64,000 bases of DNA from Calycina herbarum. Taxonomy: Eukaryota; Ascomycota; Leotiomycetes; Helotiales; Pezizellaceae. A program made the position numbers and the translations under genes. The notes under the pieces were generated by a model. The model saw only the letters and a program-made list of their open reading frames with translations. It searched no databases and was not told the DNA's origin. The DNA lies in the NCBI GenBank assembly GCA_001414485.1, contig LLEY01000172.1:1-64000 (forward strand). Reading direction: 5' to 3'. Every line of letters starts with the position of its first letter. The stretch's first letter is position 1. This document shows, piece by piece, positions 23,138 to 35,422 of the stretch.

Positions 23138-26100
23138 CTAACGGTGTACAGGAAACGCATTGCGTGCTTGAGAGGCATCGTAGGGATGAGATGGATGGTG
23201 ATGTGGTTGAGAGTTGTCAGCGACAGGAGGGAGTGTGTTTGGGTGTCCTTGAACATATTGGTTCATTACTCGAGGATCACGCATTCCATTTTGGAAGTGT
23301 GGTTGTACCATTGGCACGCTCTGGTGACGAACGTGACGAATAGGAGTGTGCGTAAAAATCTCAGGTGGTTGGGAACTATGCCTCGAGTAACCATATTGTT
23401 GCTGCTGTTGGGCCTGTTGCTGAGCTTGGTGATGTTGTTGAGCCTGTTGTTGGGCTTGTTGGGCGGCGGCTTGCTCATATGGATTAGGTCTGTATTGTTC
23501 ACCGGCATGTTGGACGTTTGGAGAAAACGAAGACGGGAACGAAGAACCTCGCATCATGCCAATATCAGATCGGGATCGACTATGACTGCGGTGGGCAGAA
23601 CCTTGTGTTTGTTCGTTCTCTAGACGGTGGGCCATAGACTGGTGGCTTCCATATCTTTGAGGAGTTGGAGCAGGGAGAGGGGCCTGATAGACATGTTGCT
23701 CTGGGACGTGACTGTGCATATATGCTGCCTCAGTCATCTGTTGATGCTCATCGATTCCATGGAAGACAGGTCGGTGAGCAAGACGCATGGATCGCTGTGG
23801 ACCAAATTGGTTGATCGGTGACACATTTTCCATCTCGTTTGCACGGCGACGCTTTTGAATTGGACTGTTTTCGATTCCTTCCATTCCTGCCCAGATCGAT
23901 GGGTTACTTGTACGGCGTGATGCAGGTGAGTAACTGTAGTCCGACTTTGCACCAACACCAAGAGATTGTGAGCGCTTGTGGCCGTTGGTGGCTCTCTTTG
24001 CATAACCCTTTGGCGATTTTGGCTCACCCGTTGTATCGATAATGATATTTGGCAAAATCTCGATATCTGGGAAACAGGTCAAGGCGTCATTCAAGATATC
24101 CGTATGGAGGCGGTTGAAAATCTCAAGAATTCCATGTGTGTTGTAACCTTTTCCACACTTTTCAAGAAGCCAGTTTGGAACCGCAGTAGGTGGAACAGGG
24201 TGACCACTACCAGGCGCGTCTCCCTCGCCATCACTGTCTTCGAAACCTGCGGTGCTCGCACTTCGCTTCCTCTTTCCACTGCTAAGAATGTCTAAACGCA
24301 TTTGCTCTCGCTTTCTCACTGCCAATCCCCAGTTTTGAACTGTGCCAGGCTTCTTATTCTTAAGATTTGTCATAGACCAATCATGAACCCGGCGAATCTG
24401 CTGTTGAACCAAATCACATTGCAATTTAGCGTATTCCTTTGGGTTGCGATACCGAGAGCGTTGGTAGTGCTTTCGGCAGTAGTGTACCCAGACGTGTTGA
24501 GGAATGAGACGAGTACACATCTTGTTGCGACCAAAGATGTGTGAGATAGCCTTTCGCAGTTGTGATCCGGTGTCGCAGTTGGGAATGTACATGCATACGA
24601 CATCTTTTGCCTCCATGCCGGGTATTATAGGATGCATAGGGGGCGTCCCAGGAGCGGTTTGGGGTTGAGGACTGTGGGGAGACGCATGCTCGGGGTGGTA
24701 AGAGGACGGAGTTGTATGCTCAGAATGCTGACTGGCTTGTTCGCTTCTGAAGTCGCTCATGATTGCTTGGATGTTGGGCGCCGAAGCACTTCGCTTGTGA
24801 GACCGGTTATGGACGAGAGATTGGTAGTGTCTATCTAGCGGTGCGCTGAGGTATTGGCTGTTTCTGAAACAAATATTAGCGCGTCTGCGTTTTGTTTTGA
24901 AGGTAGAGACGAGGAGAGAAAAGTCAAAGTCGAGATTTTATAGGAGAGTCCAATGAATCATATAAAAGCACGTGAATCATCTACCCCTCACTTGAGAGCA
25001 GATCACTCCCAATTCACTAGAGGAGTAAGATCGAAGGATGCAAGAATAGGCGTGGAATCAAGTCCAGTATATCCCTTGAATATCAGTTCTAGAGGTTCGA
25101 ATCTTTTGTCTCAAGGAACAGCTTACGCTGCGAACAAAAAGCAGGAACCGCCAAAATGAGCCTCTCTGGTAAGACCTTGAAGGTGAAGTTGACAAAGGGT
25201 AAAAGGCAAATGAGCTCGAGACATAAACAAGTCGCTAATCATATTCAGAGATGGGGCGAGGGGCTTACACAGTTTTGCGCAATTGTGATGTGGAGTATGT
25301 GAAGTATGGTGTTGGGTTGTATACTGAGGTGGGAAAAGAAGTAGAAGCAGTGTAAAATCTCTTTGCTAGTGGGATATAATGAGGGGAAGGTTGAGCCGAA
25401 ATTCAGCCAGGCAGCTAGAGAATCAGGCACACATGTCGCTTAAATTCACTTGACAAGAAATACAACCCATCAGGCTAGTTGATGCACTTGAAAGAAGCAA
25501 AGCATTTCCGAACTTGACAAGGCCAGGTTTCATTACGATATCAAGTACAACTACACAATAGTGCATACTGGTATCGAGTTGAAACACTCATTGCTGCCTT
25601 CCTATTTACTTCATTCGCGATAACGAAAGGCAAGCGAGATGGAGCTTCATATCGCGTGAGAGTCCACGGGCTTTCCAATCCAAATTCAAGTATCTTATCA
25701 AGGGAGCAAAACAAAAAAAAAGTCCCCTATTCACCCCTCGGTTAACGCTTGGCAAATTCTCTCAGTTCACCAACATGGTCTTGCTTCAAACAAGGCCATT
25801 ATGATGGTTAGAAGAACCTGCATTAGAAGCCATGCAGACAAGCAGGGCTAGAGATTGCGGTTCGAAAAATTTGCCCAGTATGAAAAGGGCAAAATTTTTC
25901 CGTTCCTGTCCTGATGCTCTCGCAGTTCCTCTGTGACCCGGTGAAATGGATTTCTGACAAGAAAACAATCCTGCCGGATACATCCATATCACCGGATCAG
26001 TTTGTACTGCATGCTTAGCAGAATCGCTGTTTTTCGAACGCTGCAACATTCCGGCAGAAGGTTCGGGCTGTCCAAGCATGATTCCGAGCTGCCTCGCAAA

Positions 26101-27095
26101 TCACCTGCCACCCTCTCTTCTACAGGAGACCACAGCATTTATTTCCAACTTCGATTCAAACTTTTTTAGGGAGTTGATCTCGACTAGCACCCTCTTGTTC
26201 GCTGAATGCGGTGCATAGGAGGCTTCGCATAACGTATCTCGTTCTTTTGAAAGATTTCGAAAGAGCGGACGACATGGTTGCGTAGTCTCGCAAGTAAGCT
26301 TTGAGAACCGCCCCCACTAGAGGCTATTTATGATTTTCTTTGTCATTGCAGTTTTGGCCAAGTGGACAATAAACATGTTATTTGCGCGTGTAATACAGTG
26401 CTTGGTTGTACAAAGACAGCAATATATAGAAGAAGGGTTACTTACAATTGTTGAGGTGTCACTGATTGAGAAGTCTCGTGGGCGGTAGTGTCTAGTCGTA
26501 GGCTGGGGACAGAGGCTCTCTTGATGAGAATCGCGTCGCTCGGCGACGAAGGTCGTGGATGATTGAGGGCAGCTTTGTTTGGCTCTTGTGTTGGCTGATC
26601 CGGAGAGAGTCGGTTCTCTGCAATAGGGGCGAGTAGCTCACAAACTTCTTCCGTTGCTGTCTCTTTCGGTCGCGACTCGATAACTGTTCCATCCGGAGAC
26701 TTCGCTACAGATGGACTCGCCGGCTCCATCATCGCTGATTTTGGCGACATGAGTTCGCCGGTGATTGGATTCAGGGTGTGGGAGCCACTGACTGTGGACA
26801 TCGAAGAGAACCTCGAGTGTGTGGTAGACTGTATCGAAGAGGCGAATGATGATAGACTGCTTCGACTATCGGAAAGTTTGTGTCGAGGCGAACTCGGCGT
26901 ATCAATTTGACGATCATCGAAATAGTTGTCTTGTTGTGGCTGACAAGACGGCGATATTGGTGTTTTGGTTGTTATCGGTAGTGAGTATCCTCCTGCGTCC
27001 CACGGAGTTCGACTTCGCCCTTGTATCCTTAAATTCTCCATTCTCTTCTGCTCTACAGCAAGAGAACCTGCGTTCAATAACGACGTCACGTCCAT
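23138..27095 (-). CDS. Fungal-specific regulator with conserved Cys/His core, two exons
   Basis: The model has two exons, 26446-27095 and 23138-24863, giving 791 residues. Exon 1 encodes MDVTSLLN at the start, then RTPWDAGGYSLP, a Ser-rich HKLSDSRSSLSSF segment and RPSSPSDAILIKR. Exon 2 encodes HKRSASAPN, then a conserved core from CMYIPNCDTGSQLRKAI through GRNKMCTRLIPQHVWVHYC and RKHYQRSRYRNPKEYAKLQC, then VPNWLLEKCGKGYNTHGILEIFNRLH. The C-terminal third is Q/H/P-rich. The Cys/His spacing of the core could bind zinc (inference). The product is probably a nuclear developmental or transcriptional regulator; I recall similar proteins annotated ORP1-like, but I cannot name the gene with confidence. 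The in-phase join (TT+A) and an open frame upstream of the internal Met at 24760 argue for a single gene. The 1582-bp intron is extraordinary. Confidence 0.75.
24864..26445 (-). other. 1.58-kb intron of the regulator gene
   Basis: The donor GTAAGTAAC begins at 26445 and the acceptor TTTGTTTCAG ends at 24864. The interval contains no convincing coding sequence on either strand. Because the part just upstream of exon 2 resembles an ordinary upstream region and Met codon 24760 starts a long frame, an internal promoter producing a shorter protein without the MDVTSLLN domain is possible. Confidence 0.55.
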
Positions 27096-27340
27096 AGCGA
27101 TGACTTTCTCGGTGGCAATTTTCCAAAGGCTTCCTTAATGTTCCTAACCTCCGAAGTTTGTTGAGAGTATCGAGTCCAACTTTCATGAAGTATATCTTCC
27201 TCGTGAGTATAGTCCAAAGTAACCAGCTCCAGATCTAAAATTGTTGTAAGTGGAAGGTCGTCTGAATTAGATATGGCTTCCAGAACCCAGCACTGGTCGT
27301 CCGGTCCCGAAAGAAAAAAATATCGACGATATACCGGCAA
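27086..27340 (-). CDS. Upstream ORF overlapping the regulator start codon
   Basis: This 84-codon minus-strand frame has protein-like composition (for example DDQCWVLEAI and TILDLELVTLDYTHEEDILHESWTRY). It ends at a TGA that lies inside the first codons of the regulator: the string ATGGACGTGA contains both the start of one frame and the stop of the other. It may be a translated upstream ORF, a piece of an unrelated gene, or chance. No family is recognised. Confidence 0.3.
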   Translation of the reverse strand: MPVYRRYFFLSGPDDQCWVLEAISNSDDLPLTTILDLELVTLDYTHEEDILHESWTRYSQQTSEVRNIKEAFGKLPPRKSSLWT

Positions 27341-30300
27341 GCTATATGATCGAAGTGTTTTGTTTCAGATCCGTCGATGATCCGGAGTCTTGATTTGAAA
27401 AGACTAGCTGCTCGGTTCTGATAAACTTCCGCGGTGTAGCTTTGACGTCTAATTGGCATTCGAGTCTCTAAATGTCTTGCGAGCAGTGGAGCTTGGAAGG
27501 CTGAAGGTGGGGTGGGATCGAAGTCCGGGAATGCTTTGACCTGATCGGAAACGGTCGAAACAGATGGTAAAAGCTAGATGTATCGTGACTCTCGTCTTAA
27601 ACATCCGACATATCAAGTCAATGAGCGGATCCGTAAAAGGCCGAGGACAATTAATTGGGGGGCGGCTTTGTCTTCTTCTCTTCGAAACGTTGAGGCTTTG
27701 AAGCATTGACTGCGGCCGGTTTGCTTGCCTGGATATATCAGGCGGAAACAATGTTATTGGATGAAGAGACTTCAGCAGACTTCAGCTAGGTTGTTTACGC
27801 ACTTTATCATGAACGCCTGCGTAAATCTGGGTCAGGGAAACCCGCATGTAGAACCTCCTTGATCCTATTTGACCAGAATGAATACACATACGGAAACCGC
27901 TTGGAAAAGATAGGACGAAAACTACCAGTAGGACCATTCAGACTACTTCTGGGGCCGGGCAAGGCTGTTTGAGGGCTTGCATGAGGGGTTGGTTGGCCAC
28001 GTTTGGCTGACGGTCAGAGGAATATCAAAAACAGTCGAGAAGACAACGGAGCGGCGACCGACATGAACACTACAGATACCAAAATGAGGGAGGGGGAGAA
28101 GAGGAGGCAGGTACCGGCAAGAGCTACGTAAATTAACAGCAAGCGGGAGGTTGGCTTTCTGCCTTTCTGCCACAATGGGCCAGAGAGCAGGTCGGTCGAG
28201 GTTGTGGTAGGGACGGGACCGTTGTGTGTTACGATGCATAGTGCATTGATTATGCCAGGAAGGGTACTCGACCAGTGTTTGATGTTAATATTCCCCACAC
28301 TGTTCGAGGGCAGGGTCCACCAAGTCCATGATCCATCACGGCTGGTCCCTTTTCGGCGCCTTGTTGAGAGCAAACCAGCATGTTGGAACACCTCCACGAA
28401 CCAGATGGGTGCTTTTATCTCCGCTATACTCGGCATCACCAGAGGAGGGCCCGAAGTGGCTCTCCCAAGTGCTCCAAGGGGTGACTAGGGTCAACGCCAG
28501 CCCCCCGGCGAAGATCTCAAGCTATTTTCTCATCCGAACTGACCTTGCCGGTCTCCAGAATGATCGAGTTGGTCTAGCGGATGATCTGCACCAGGGAACT
28601 GAGTTATTATGAATCACGAATGACACTCAACAACTGGTGCTGACACTCAAAGCGAGTCTAGCGAGGGAAAGGCATCTGTTGCCACCGATGCGAGAATCGG
28701 GGAAAAGCCAAGAAGGGCTTTGCAGGGGCATAACAAACAGACGTTTCCTCGTTCGGACGTTCCTCATTCTCTGTTTCTTGGGACAGTGTTTGATCCCAGG
28801 ACGTGGAGGATGTGGTGGCATGAGAAACGGCGGTGGATCGAGCGGACTGGCGCAGCTTGAACTGAGCAATGCTTCGGTAGTTGAGCTTTGCTGCAGGTTT
28901 CTGCATATCTGCATGGCACTGTTGGGATGCCGAAAGTTCTGCAGTGTGGTTGCTGTTGGTGTCGCTTCTGTCAAAATTATATGACTGTTGTCAATATTGG
29001 GCGTGGAAAGGGACTTTCGCCGCGTGTTCACGGCGTGTGACAGGCGTGGTGTAGCTTGTCCTGTACTTCTGGCATGTAGAGTAACTCGAGCCTACGACAC
29101 GATCAGAGACTGAGAGCATGGCCGGGCGAGGTCTGCTGGAGAACCGAACTGCTTGCACCGCTTTCTGGTGCCAACTGCCAGCTCATCTCTGCATCCTATT
29201 CGACAACGGTGAGACTCCGCATTGTTCGTCGTTTCCTCGTTTCCTCGTTTCCTCATCTCATCGGAGGTTTCTGGCCTGGAAGAGACCCCGACCTTGGAGG
29301 ATTCGGGAAAGGCCACAGGACTGAGTCGTGACTGCGCCAGTGGTGCTTGCGTGGAAGCATCAGGATGTGGCAATTCCAAGTGGGCAAGACACAACTCAGA
29401 ATAGCATCACATCGCATCACTGGGACGACTTCCGATGTTTGGCAGCTCGCAGTGCAGTGCAGTGCAGTGCCGCGCAGCCTCAGCTCTGGCTCTGGCTCTG
29501 GTCCTCTCCATCTCCCAAATGAGTCGTCTAGTGTAGCGCAAGCGCGCTTGAAGGGATTCTGGCACCCGTTCTTGACCGAGTAGTGTTCATCTAGGAGGAT
29601 CTAGCGGTGAGGTTGTTTTGGTGTTGAAGTTTGTAAACATCTAGACTCGCACACTTTTGTCGCTCACTCAACAGAAATTGGGGGCGGGTTTCCCGTCGAC
29701 GGCAACTCTTCGGAGGAGGCTCTGATCACGTGTATCTTCGCTTTCTCCCTGTCCAGCCAAACTCAGCAAACTTATTTTGATATCAGCTTATTTACCTCCC
29801 CAATCTGGAAGTTTCCTGGACCAGTTCTGCATCTGAAGATTTAATATGGCGGCATGGTTCCCATCTGCCCCATGAAGAGCATCTCCAAAGCGATTGGATC
29901 TCCAAATCCTCACGCAGAAACCCCGTGTTTCAGCTTCTGTCGTTACTTCGTCTTCTCTTTTCTCACCACCGCCACGGCACCATGACACCACCACCATGAA
30001 CGTCTCTGCAAGTCTGGGATGATGCACTGCCACCCAGATCTCCCATCATCAGCACCGGGTTCACCCCGTCTTCCAAACGCTTAAACGTGAGAATAACCTC
30101 CGAGAGATGTGATTTGTAGCAGGCATGGCCACACCTGTTTCAACCCATCTTCATCGCTTCCTGTGACGAGTTCGAGAAGGCGCAGGTTCATGCCTTCTGC
30201 CATCCCACGCATCAGCAAGCCCCCAGCACGCCTCTTTTGGGGCTAGCCGTCCGCCTTTGACACTCCAGCTTGAAGATCGTGCTGGGCAGAGCACAAGAAG

Positions 30301-33300
30301 CGGAAAAGGATCTTCGGAGAGATCACAGAGCACGCCAGCAACGCGCCAGCACAGACGACACCATCACCACTACTGCTTGAAATGAGCAAGGTTAGCAGGA
30401 ATGAGCACGTTGAATGGCCGAGCCGAAGGGCTGGTGGACACTGGTGCTGGTCTCGACATGGAACCGGCCGAACTCAGACACACGGTTGAGCGGTTGAGCA
30501 CACCTTGAAGCAGATCAAGGAACGCTGGACTATCAAACACTTTTACTTAGCGTCTGTGTGTCTTTCCACACAGGCAAGATTTGTCGTTTTCTCGTTTTTT
30601 TCCCGCCCAAAGACCTCTCCATCCGATGTTTTAGTGAAACCTTAGGTAGAGATGCCTGCAGCGGAACCTTTCCAGCCTCTCTTAGTCCATCACGTGCAGC
30701 AAGAAATCTCCTAAACCCCTCGGCGCTCGAACTAAAGCAGAGTACGGAGTACTCTCGGGCAGCGACATCTCTTGTGAGTCTCGCATTTTGTTTACCACGA
30801 AAGTGCTCGGTGTAATATTAATCCTTCATTCTCGTCGTCTCATGTGAACAGATTCTTTGGTCAGACGAATCCCTCTGTTTGTGTCTCATTTCATGTCAAG
30901 TTTTTGTCTCCTCATTTTCATCCCACTCATTCTCCATCGAGCGCGAGGACGTCCGTCGTCGCTACCGGTTTTGAACAGCTGAGTGAGTGAGTATGGGTGA
31001 GCCAAGGGTACAATTCCCGAATCCCGCTTCTTGATCGGCCGGTTAACCGAGTATTAATGTATTTGTTACAATCCTTCAGAATGGCATTTATGCTTAGATA
31101 ATTTAGCTGCAGTCATACATCCGATGGTATGCTGACAGCACTTTATTTTTATTCTTTGTGCTTTGCCTTCTTTTGCCTTGCTGCATTTTGTGTCCTGAGG
31201 TTGTAAATTTAGTAAAGCTAATAAGCACATATATTAAATGCTTGAAACGCATACGTGAGATAAGGATTTACATTTGCTATTACCGATACATCATGATAAA
31301 CTTAGCACAGTTTCGGCAAACAAATTGATGACAGGAATTTTGGGACTCGACTTGGCTTGGAGTCCCTGGTCTGTATCGGGGTTTTATATATTGCCTTATC
31401 CAAGTCTTCGGGTTATTTTTGCTTCACAAGGACTGACGATGCATCCTCGGAGTATTGCACGAATTCTCGCCACTTCATCGTCATTTTCACGTTTTGTAAT
31501 ACGAGAGATGAAGTTATTTTGCTCTGACTTCTCATCGATCGAGAAAAATTACTTTTTTAAGAGTTTTCCACGTCACACAAGCAAATCTTCGGGCATTTGC
31601 CACGGATCTAGTGAGCTTCTTCCGTATACCTCTGACAGTGTTTTCCAGAAATAGCGTTAACATCAACTCACATCGCGTCATGTGGCTCTCTTCGCTCTTC
31701 GTTCTCAATTTCTTCTCATGGGCCATCTAAAACTCAAATGCACACCATTGCCGCCAGTCTTCATATAAAATTTCATTTGTACATTGGAAGTTAGCGGGTC
31801 TACCGTAACGCTTCAAATGCCACTGTCAACCTCTCTGACTTGTTCACACTGTCCAGTCGCCGGCTTTCCCATAAATCAAAACTTTTCCCCACCCTCTAGT
31901 TCTCACACTCATAAAATACTTCATCTGTTACATTCATTTTCAACAATTGTCTCCTCTCTCCCAGCTTTATTGAATTTGCAATCCTCCTACTCTTGATTTG
32001 CTTCCAATAAAAACTATGCTATTTCATCATATCAAAGGTATGCTTGAAATCTGCCCCATTTCCAAGTTCACCGAGTTCTCTGTATATAGGCGAGTGAAGT
32101 TCTCAGACTTTACTTCTTTCTTTCTTCTCTCTTTAGTTTCAGTTTACATCTTATCATCTTTCCACATCCTTCTGTCTCCTGAATCTCAGCATATTATGGT
32201 TCAAAAACTTAATACGAGCTAAATATCTTCTTTTGATTTTATTCAAAGGATTTAGGATGAAAATATCAACTCTTTGGACAAAATCATAGCTTTCTTCCCT
32301 ATTCTTTCCTATCTAAAAGCCTTGCATGATGAGCTCGTACTTCGTTGTGGATGTACCTTCTCTATATTAGTTGAAGTAAAAGAAGGCACCTGCTGACTTA
32401 AGTGAGATCAAAAATAACAGATGAAGAAGCGAGACCTTGAGAACACCTCTATAAGCTACCTAAATTCAAGTTCTGACAATTATTCAATCTCTCTCAAGAG
32501 GTTTTGAATCCGCAAATATTATTCGAAGGCTGCGGGCTGTGATAAACCTTGATACTCAGAAAAACATTTATCGAATGGTGGCTGTTATATGCAAAGTTCG
32601 GGTTTCTCTTCTTATTTTCGATATTCCAAATTGAGGAACTTCAACAAATCAAGCTACTTACAACCCATTGCCACTACATTAAAGAGTATGATACTCGAGT
32701 ACAATGCCACACCTCGGAATCCCTGTACGACAAAGAAATGCTAGAAAAGTCGGGGGAAAACTTGGCAAATAAAAATTTCCACTGTCGAGAGTTGATTTAC
32801 CGCCGAATTACATTTCTCAGCTTTATTGATGCGGATCATGGCCTTGTCGAGTCCAATCCGGTTCCCCGAGAAAACAGAATGTAGGTTGGGGGAACATTCG
32901 AGTCTCACTTAGGTTGTAATTCGTTGTGGCAAAATTATCCTTGCAAATTTTGGTACGTCTTCTACGGTGGCTTTGATGACTGAAGGTAAATTCCGAAGAG
33001 TATCGTAATTCCTTGATGGCTAGAAATGGAGAAATAGAAATTTGGATTTTCCTGACATTCATTTGGTAAGGAGGCTCCACTGTTTTTTATTGAAGTGTAC
33101 CTATACTTCAAACGAGAATCCCCTACAATGCGAATATAAGTAATCTTCAAATCATGTTCTATCAGAGGGGGCGGAAGTCTCCAATCAACTTCCAGCTTTA
33201 CTTAAAGTATTCCGGGCTTTATTATTAACCTTGCTCGATCTCTTCCATCTAAATCAGTTACCTAAAACTCTGGACAACTCTTTGTAAACTCAAATCATTT

Positions 33301-33739
33301 CTGTTCTATATAACAATTATCAGTATTTGAGAAATTATAGAGGTTCTAGATCTCAACATTGGTATTTACAGAGTGGAATAAGAGCGAGGAGTAATTTGAG
33401 GGAGGGAAAAAAGAAAATCCATGGACGAAGGGATACCATCTATTTCAAAAGACTTATAGACCAAGTAGTCGACGCTAATCACCATCAGTATACAATTTTG
33501 GAATTAGGAAACTTTCATTGCCACATAGCGCGTTGAATTGCCATTTTCCTATTCTAAATTCCCGGAAAAGATCCCCCTCCACTCAAGGCCAGTGAATGCG
33601 AAGCAAGTATGAGCAAAGCTATCCTCCTATCCACCAACATGATCCCCATAATCTCCCTACCATAATGACCTTGGAAAGAGCACTAAATCTCACCACCCAA
33701 AAACCTCAAAATTTGCCCTGTAATACATGCCGGAAAACA
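27341..33739. other. Largest gene-poor stretch of the window
   Basis: About 6.4 kb without a gene I can support. Composition changes near 31000 from balanced to clearly AT-rich. Simple repeats include CGTTTCCT x3 at about 29228-29256 and GCAGT x4 at about 29450-29470. Several frames of 90-140 codons exist (for example minus 28014-28439, with a hydrophobic C-terminal part) but lack motifs and overlap equally long frames on the other strand. The left arm of the inverted repeat described separately lies at about 33492-33629. Confidence 0.4.
33492..33629 (+). repeat. Left arm of inverted repeat bracketing the small-protein cluster
   Basis: Its reverse complement matches 36983-37095 in two blocks: AGGAGGATAGCTTT followed by CTCATACT, GCTTCGCATTCACT and GCCTTGA; then AGAATAGGAA, ATGGCAATTCAACG, CAATGAAA and CTAATT. 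The left arm has about 25 extra bases between the two blocks. By eye the first block is about 90% identical and the second about 80%. Confidence 0.75.
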
Positions 33740-34211
33740 TCACTTCTGAAAAGCAACATACGAGAGGTAAAAGCAAAATGCTGACATCAAAGCACTCACG
33801 CCTGTGTATATGTAACACTGCTTGAGTCCCATCTTTTCCCGCTCGGCTGTGTTGGGAATAGGAAACCTCCTATGGAAGGAGATCCTAGTATAAGTACACT
33901 CATACCCGTCCAGTTGATAAATAAGGTTAAATCTTCGGTTTTGATGGTGATGGTTGTGTGTGGGATGGTAATTGTGGGAAGCCAGGTATGAAAAGCGGCG
34001 ATGCAGCTCAAGATGCAGGTGGCAACGACGTAGATGACGAAGACTTTGAAGAGACGAGGTGGGAAACCGAATGGCTTTAGAGTATTAGCCTTTTATTTAA
34101 AAAAGCTAGGCATGGTAGTAAAGGACTTACAGCTGCCACCTTTCGCGGTGGGGCTCCTTGTTGGTTCGCCTTTCTTTCACGTTCCTTTGCCTTGGCTATT
34201 CCGGAGCCCAT
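33740..34211 (-). CDS. Small membrane-protein paralogue A (frame disrupted relative to B)
   Basis: Exon 1 (34131-34211) encodes a 27-residue charged N-terminus, MGSGIAKAKERERKANQQG. After a GTAAGT intron, exon 2 starts at 34074 with PFGFPPRLFKVF and a hydrophobic segment VIYVVATCILSCIAAF. It continues as TITIPHTTITIKTED, matching TIGIPLTTITVKSEA of paralogue B. As read, the frame ends at a stop ending at 33796 (119 residues). Fourteen extra bases at the GSP codons, relative to B, shift the frame. In the shifted frame the conserved PIPNTAEREKMGLKQ, a second hydrophobic segment and a terminal QK-stop at 33740 are recovered. It could be a recent pseudogene or a variant with a new C-terminus, possibly spliced at the GTGAGT that follows. 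Function unknown. Confidence 0.5.
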
Positions 34212-35422
34212 GATGCTTTCCTAAGCGACTATTGTTGTGGTTGTGGTGGTGGAAGATAGCAGGAGTTAGAGATGTTCAGAAGTGTAACAGGGTTCTGCAT
34301 CAGAAGGAAAGGCAAATCAGGCACTCATTTTACAGGCAGAATAGATTTCATTCTGTCTGTCGCTAAATTAATCCCTGTCTGCTAGCGCGCTAAACCACTA
34401 AGTTGATAAGTCACTCAGCCACTTTCTACTTAGTGAATTTGGGGATTCGAGACCATTCTTTTGAGAAAGAACGCTAATATAACAGGTAGTCTTGGAAGAG
34501 TGTCTCTTGGAAAATAAAGGAGACCTCCTCTTCTAAAAATAATGTTCTTCTTCGCGGCAGAGTACAGAAGTCTCCCTCTTGCTGGTTTTAAGCGGCCCTT
34601 ATGAACTTGAATAGTGAATATAACTGGCGTGCAAAGCCATCCAACGCCACCATGCTAAAATTGTTGACGTACGGTAACACAGTGGATGGGTTGCCAGCGT
34701 GCTGTTTTGTTCACAATTTCTTTTACGGATTTGCCAATTCAGTGCTCTTGTTGCGAGGTTTTGTCACTGGGCGAATCTAATAAAGAAGCTATCTTGGAAA
34801 CCCCATTTCTTATTACCTAGAAATCCTTCCTTTAACTTAGTCCTCTCAAAATCTTATGTGCTACAGGTCTTTTAATTCTCTTCGATTAGTAGGGAAATTT
34901 CTCTTGAATATATAATCACCTCAAGTAAAAAATACCTTCCTTTCTCGGCTCTTAATTCTCAAAGCTCTGCATATAGAAGCACGACTTATCGAAAAAGTAA
35001 GCGATTGCTTTTCAAAGACTCAGAAATCAGCTAGTTATAATCACTTGTAGTGGAGAAGATTGGAATTAGAATGGTTTCCTTTTACTTTTGCCATAAACTA
35101 GGCCTTTCCATACTCCAAGTCCAATTCCGACTCCAAAAACCTCTCTTGCCACTCACAGCAAGCAATTCAACCACCTAATCATCTAAGACCTAATCCTCAT
35201 ACTCTTTCTTGACCTTGTGCTCTTTTTAAAACAGATGACCCCTAACTTCCCGAACCCAAATTATCCCATGATAGAAGTGCGCAACAGCCACCGGAAACAA
35301 CACCATAGACATTGCCGCCATTAAACCAATTGACACGTCGTCATCCATTACCAAGCTGACAATCTTAAGAACAAGTAAACAAAATGCCAAACACGTGCAG
35401 AAAGAGAGAAAAAGTTTACGTC

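Noticed and set aside
25080..25115. B-box-like GGTTCGAATC as a tRNA gene
   Set aside because: No A box at the right distance upstream and no cloverleaf pairing.
23138..27095. Two separate genes (23138-24760 and 26442-27095)
   Set aside because: Coding sequence continues upstream of the Met at 24760 to a good acceptor at 24864, and phase matches a GTAAGT donor at 26445. One gene is the better model.
28014..28439. 141-codon minus frame with a hydrophobic C-terminus
   Set aside because: Opposing frames of similar length exist, no motif is seen, and the hydrophobic stretch follows from a C/T-rich tract.
28555..28612. A-box-like GTTGGTCTAGCGG as a tRNA gene
   Set aside because: No GGTTCRANNCC box follows within tRNA distance.
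34380..34470. tRNA-like sequence (GCTAGCGCGCTAAACC followed by GGGGATTCGAGACC)
   Set aside because: A-box and B-box-like strings are in incompatible orientation and spacing and no acceptor stem pairs; at best a degenerate remnant.
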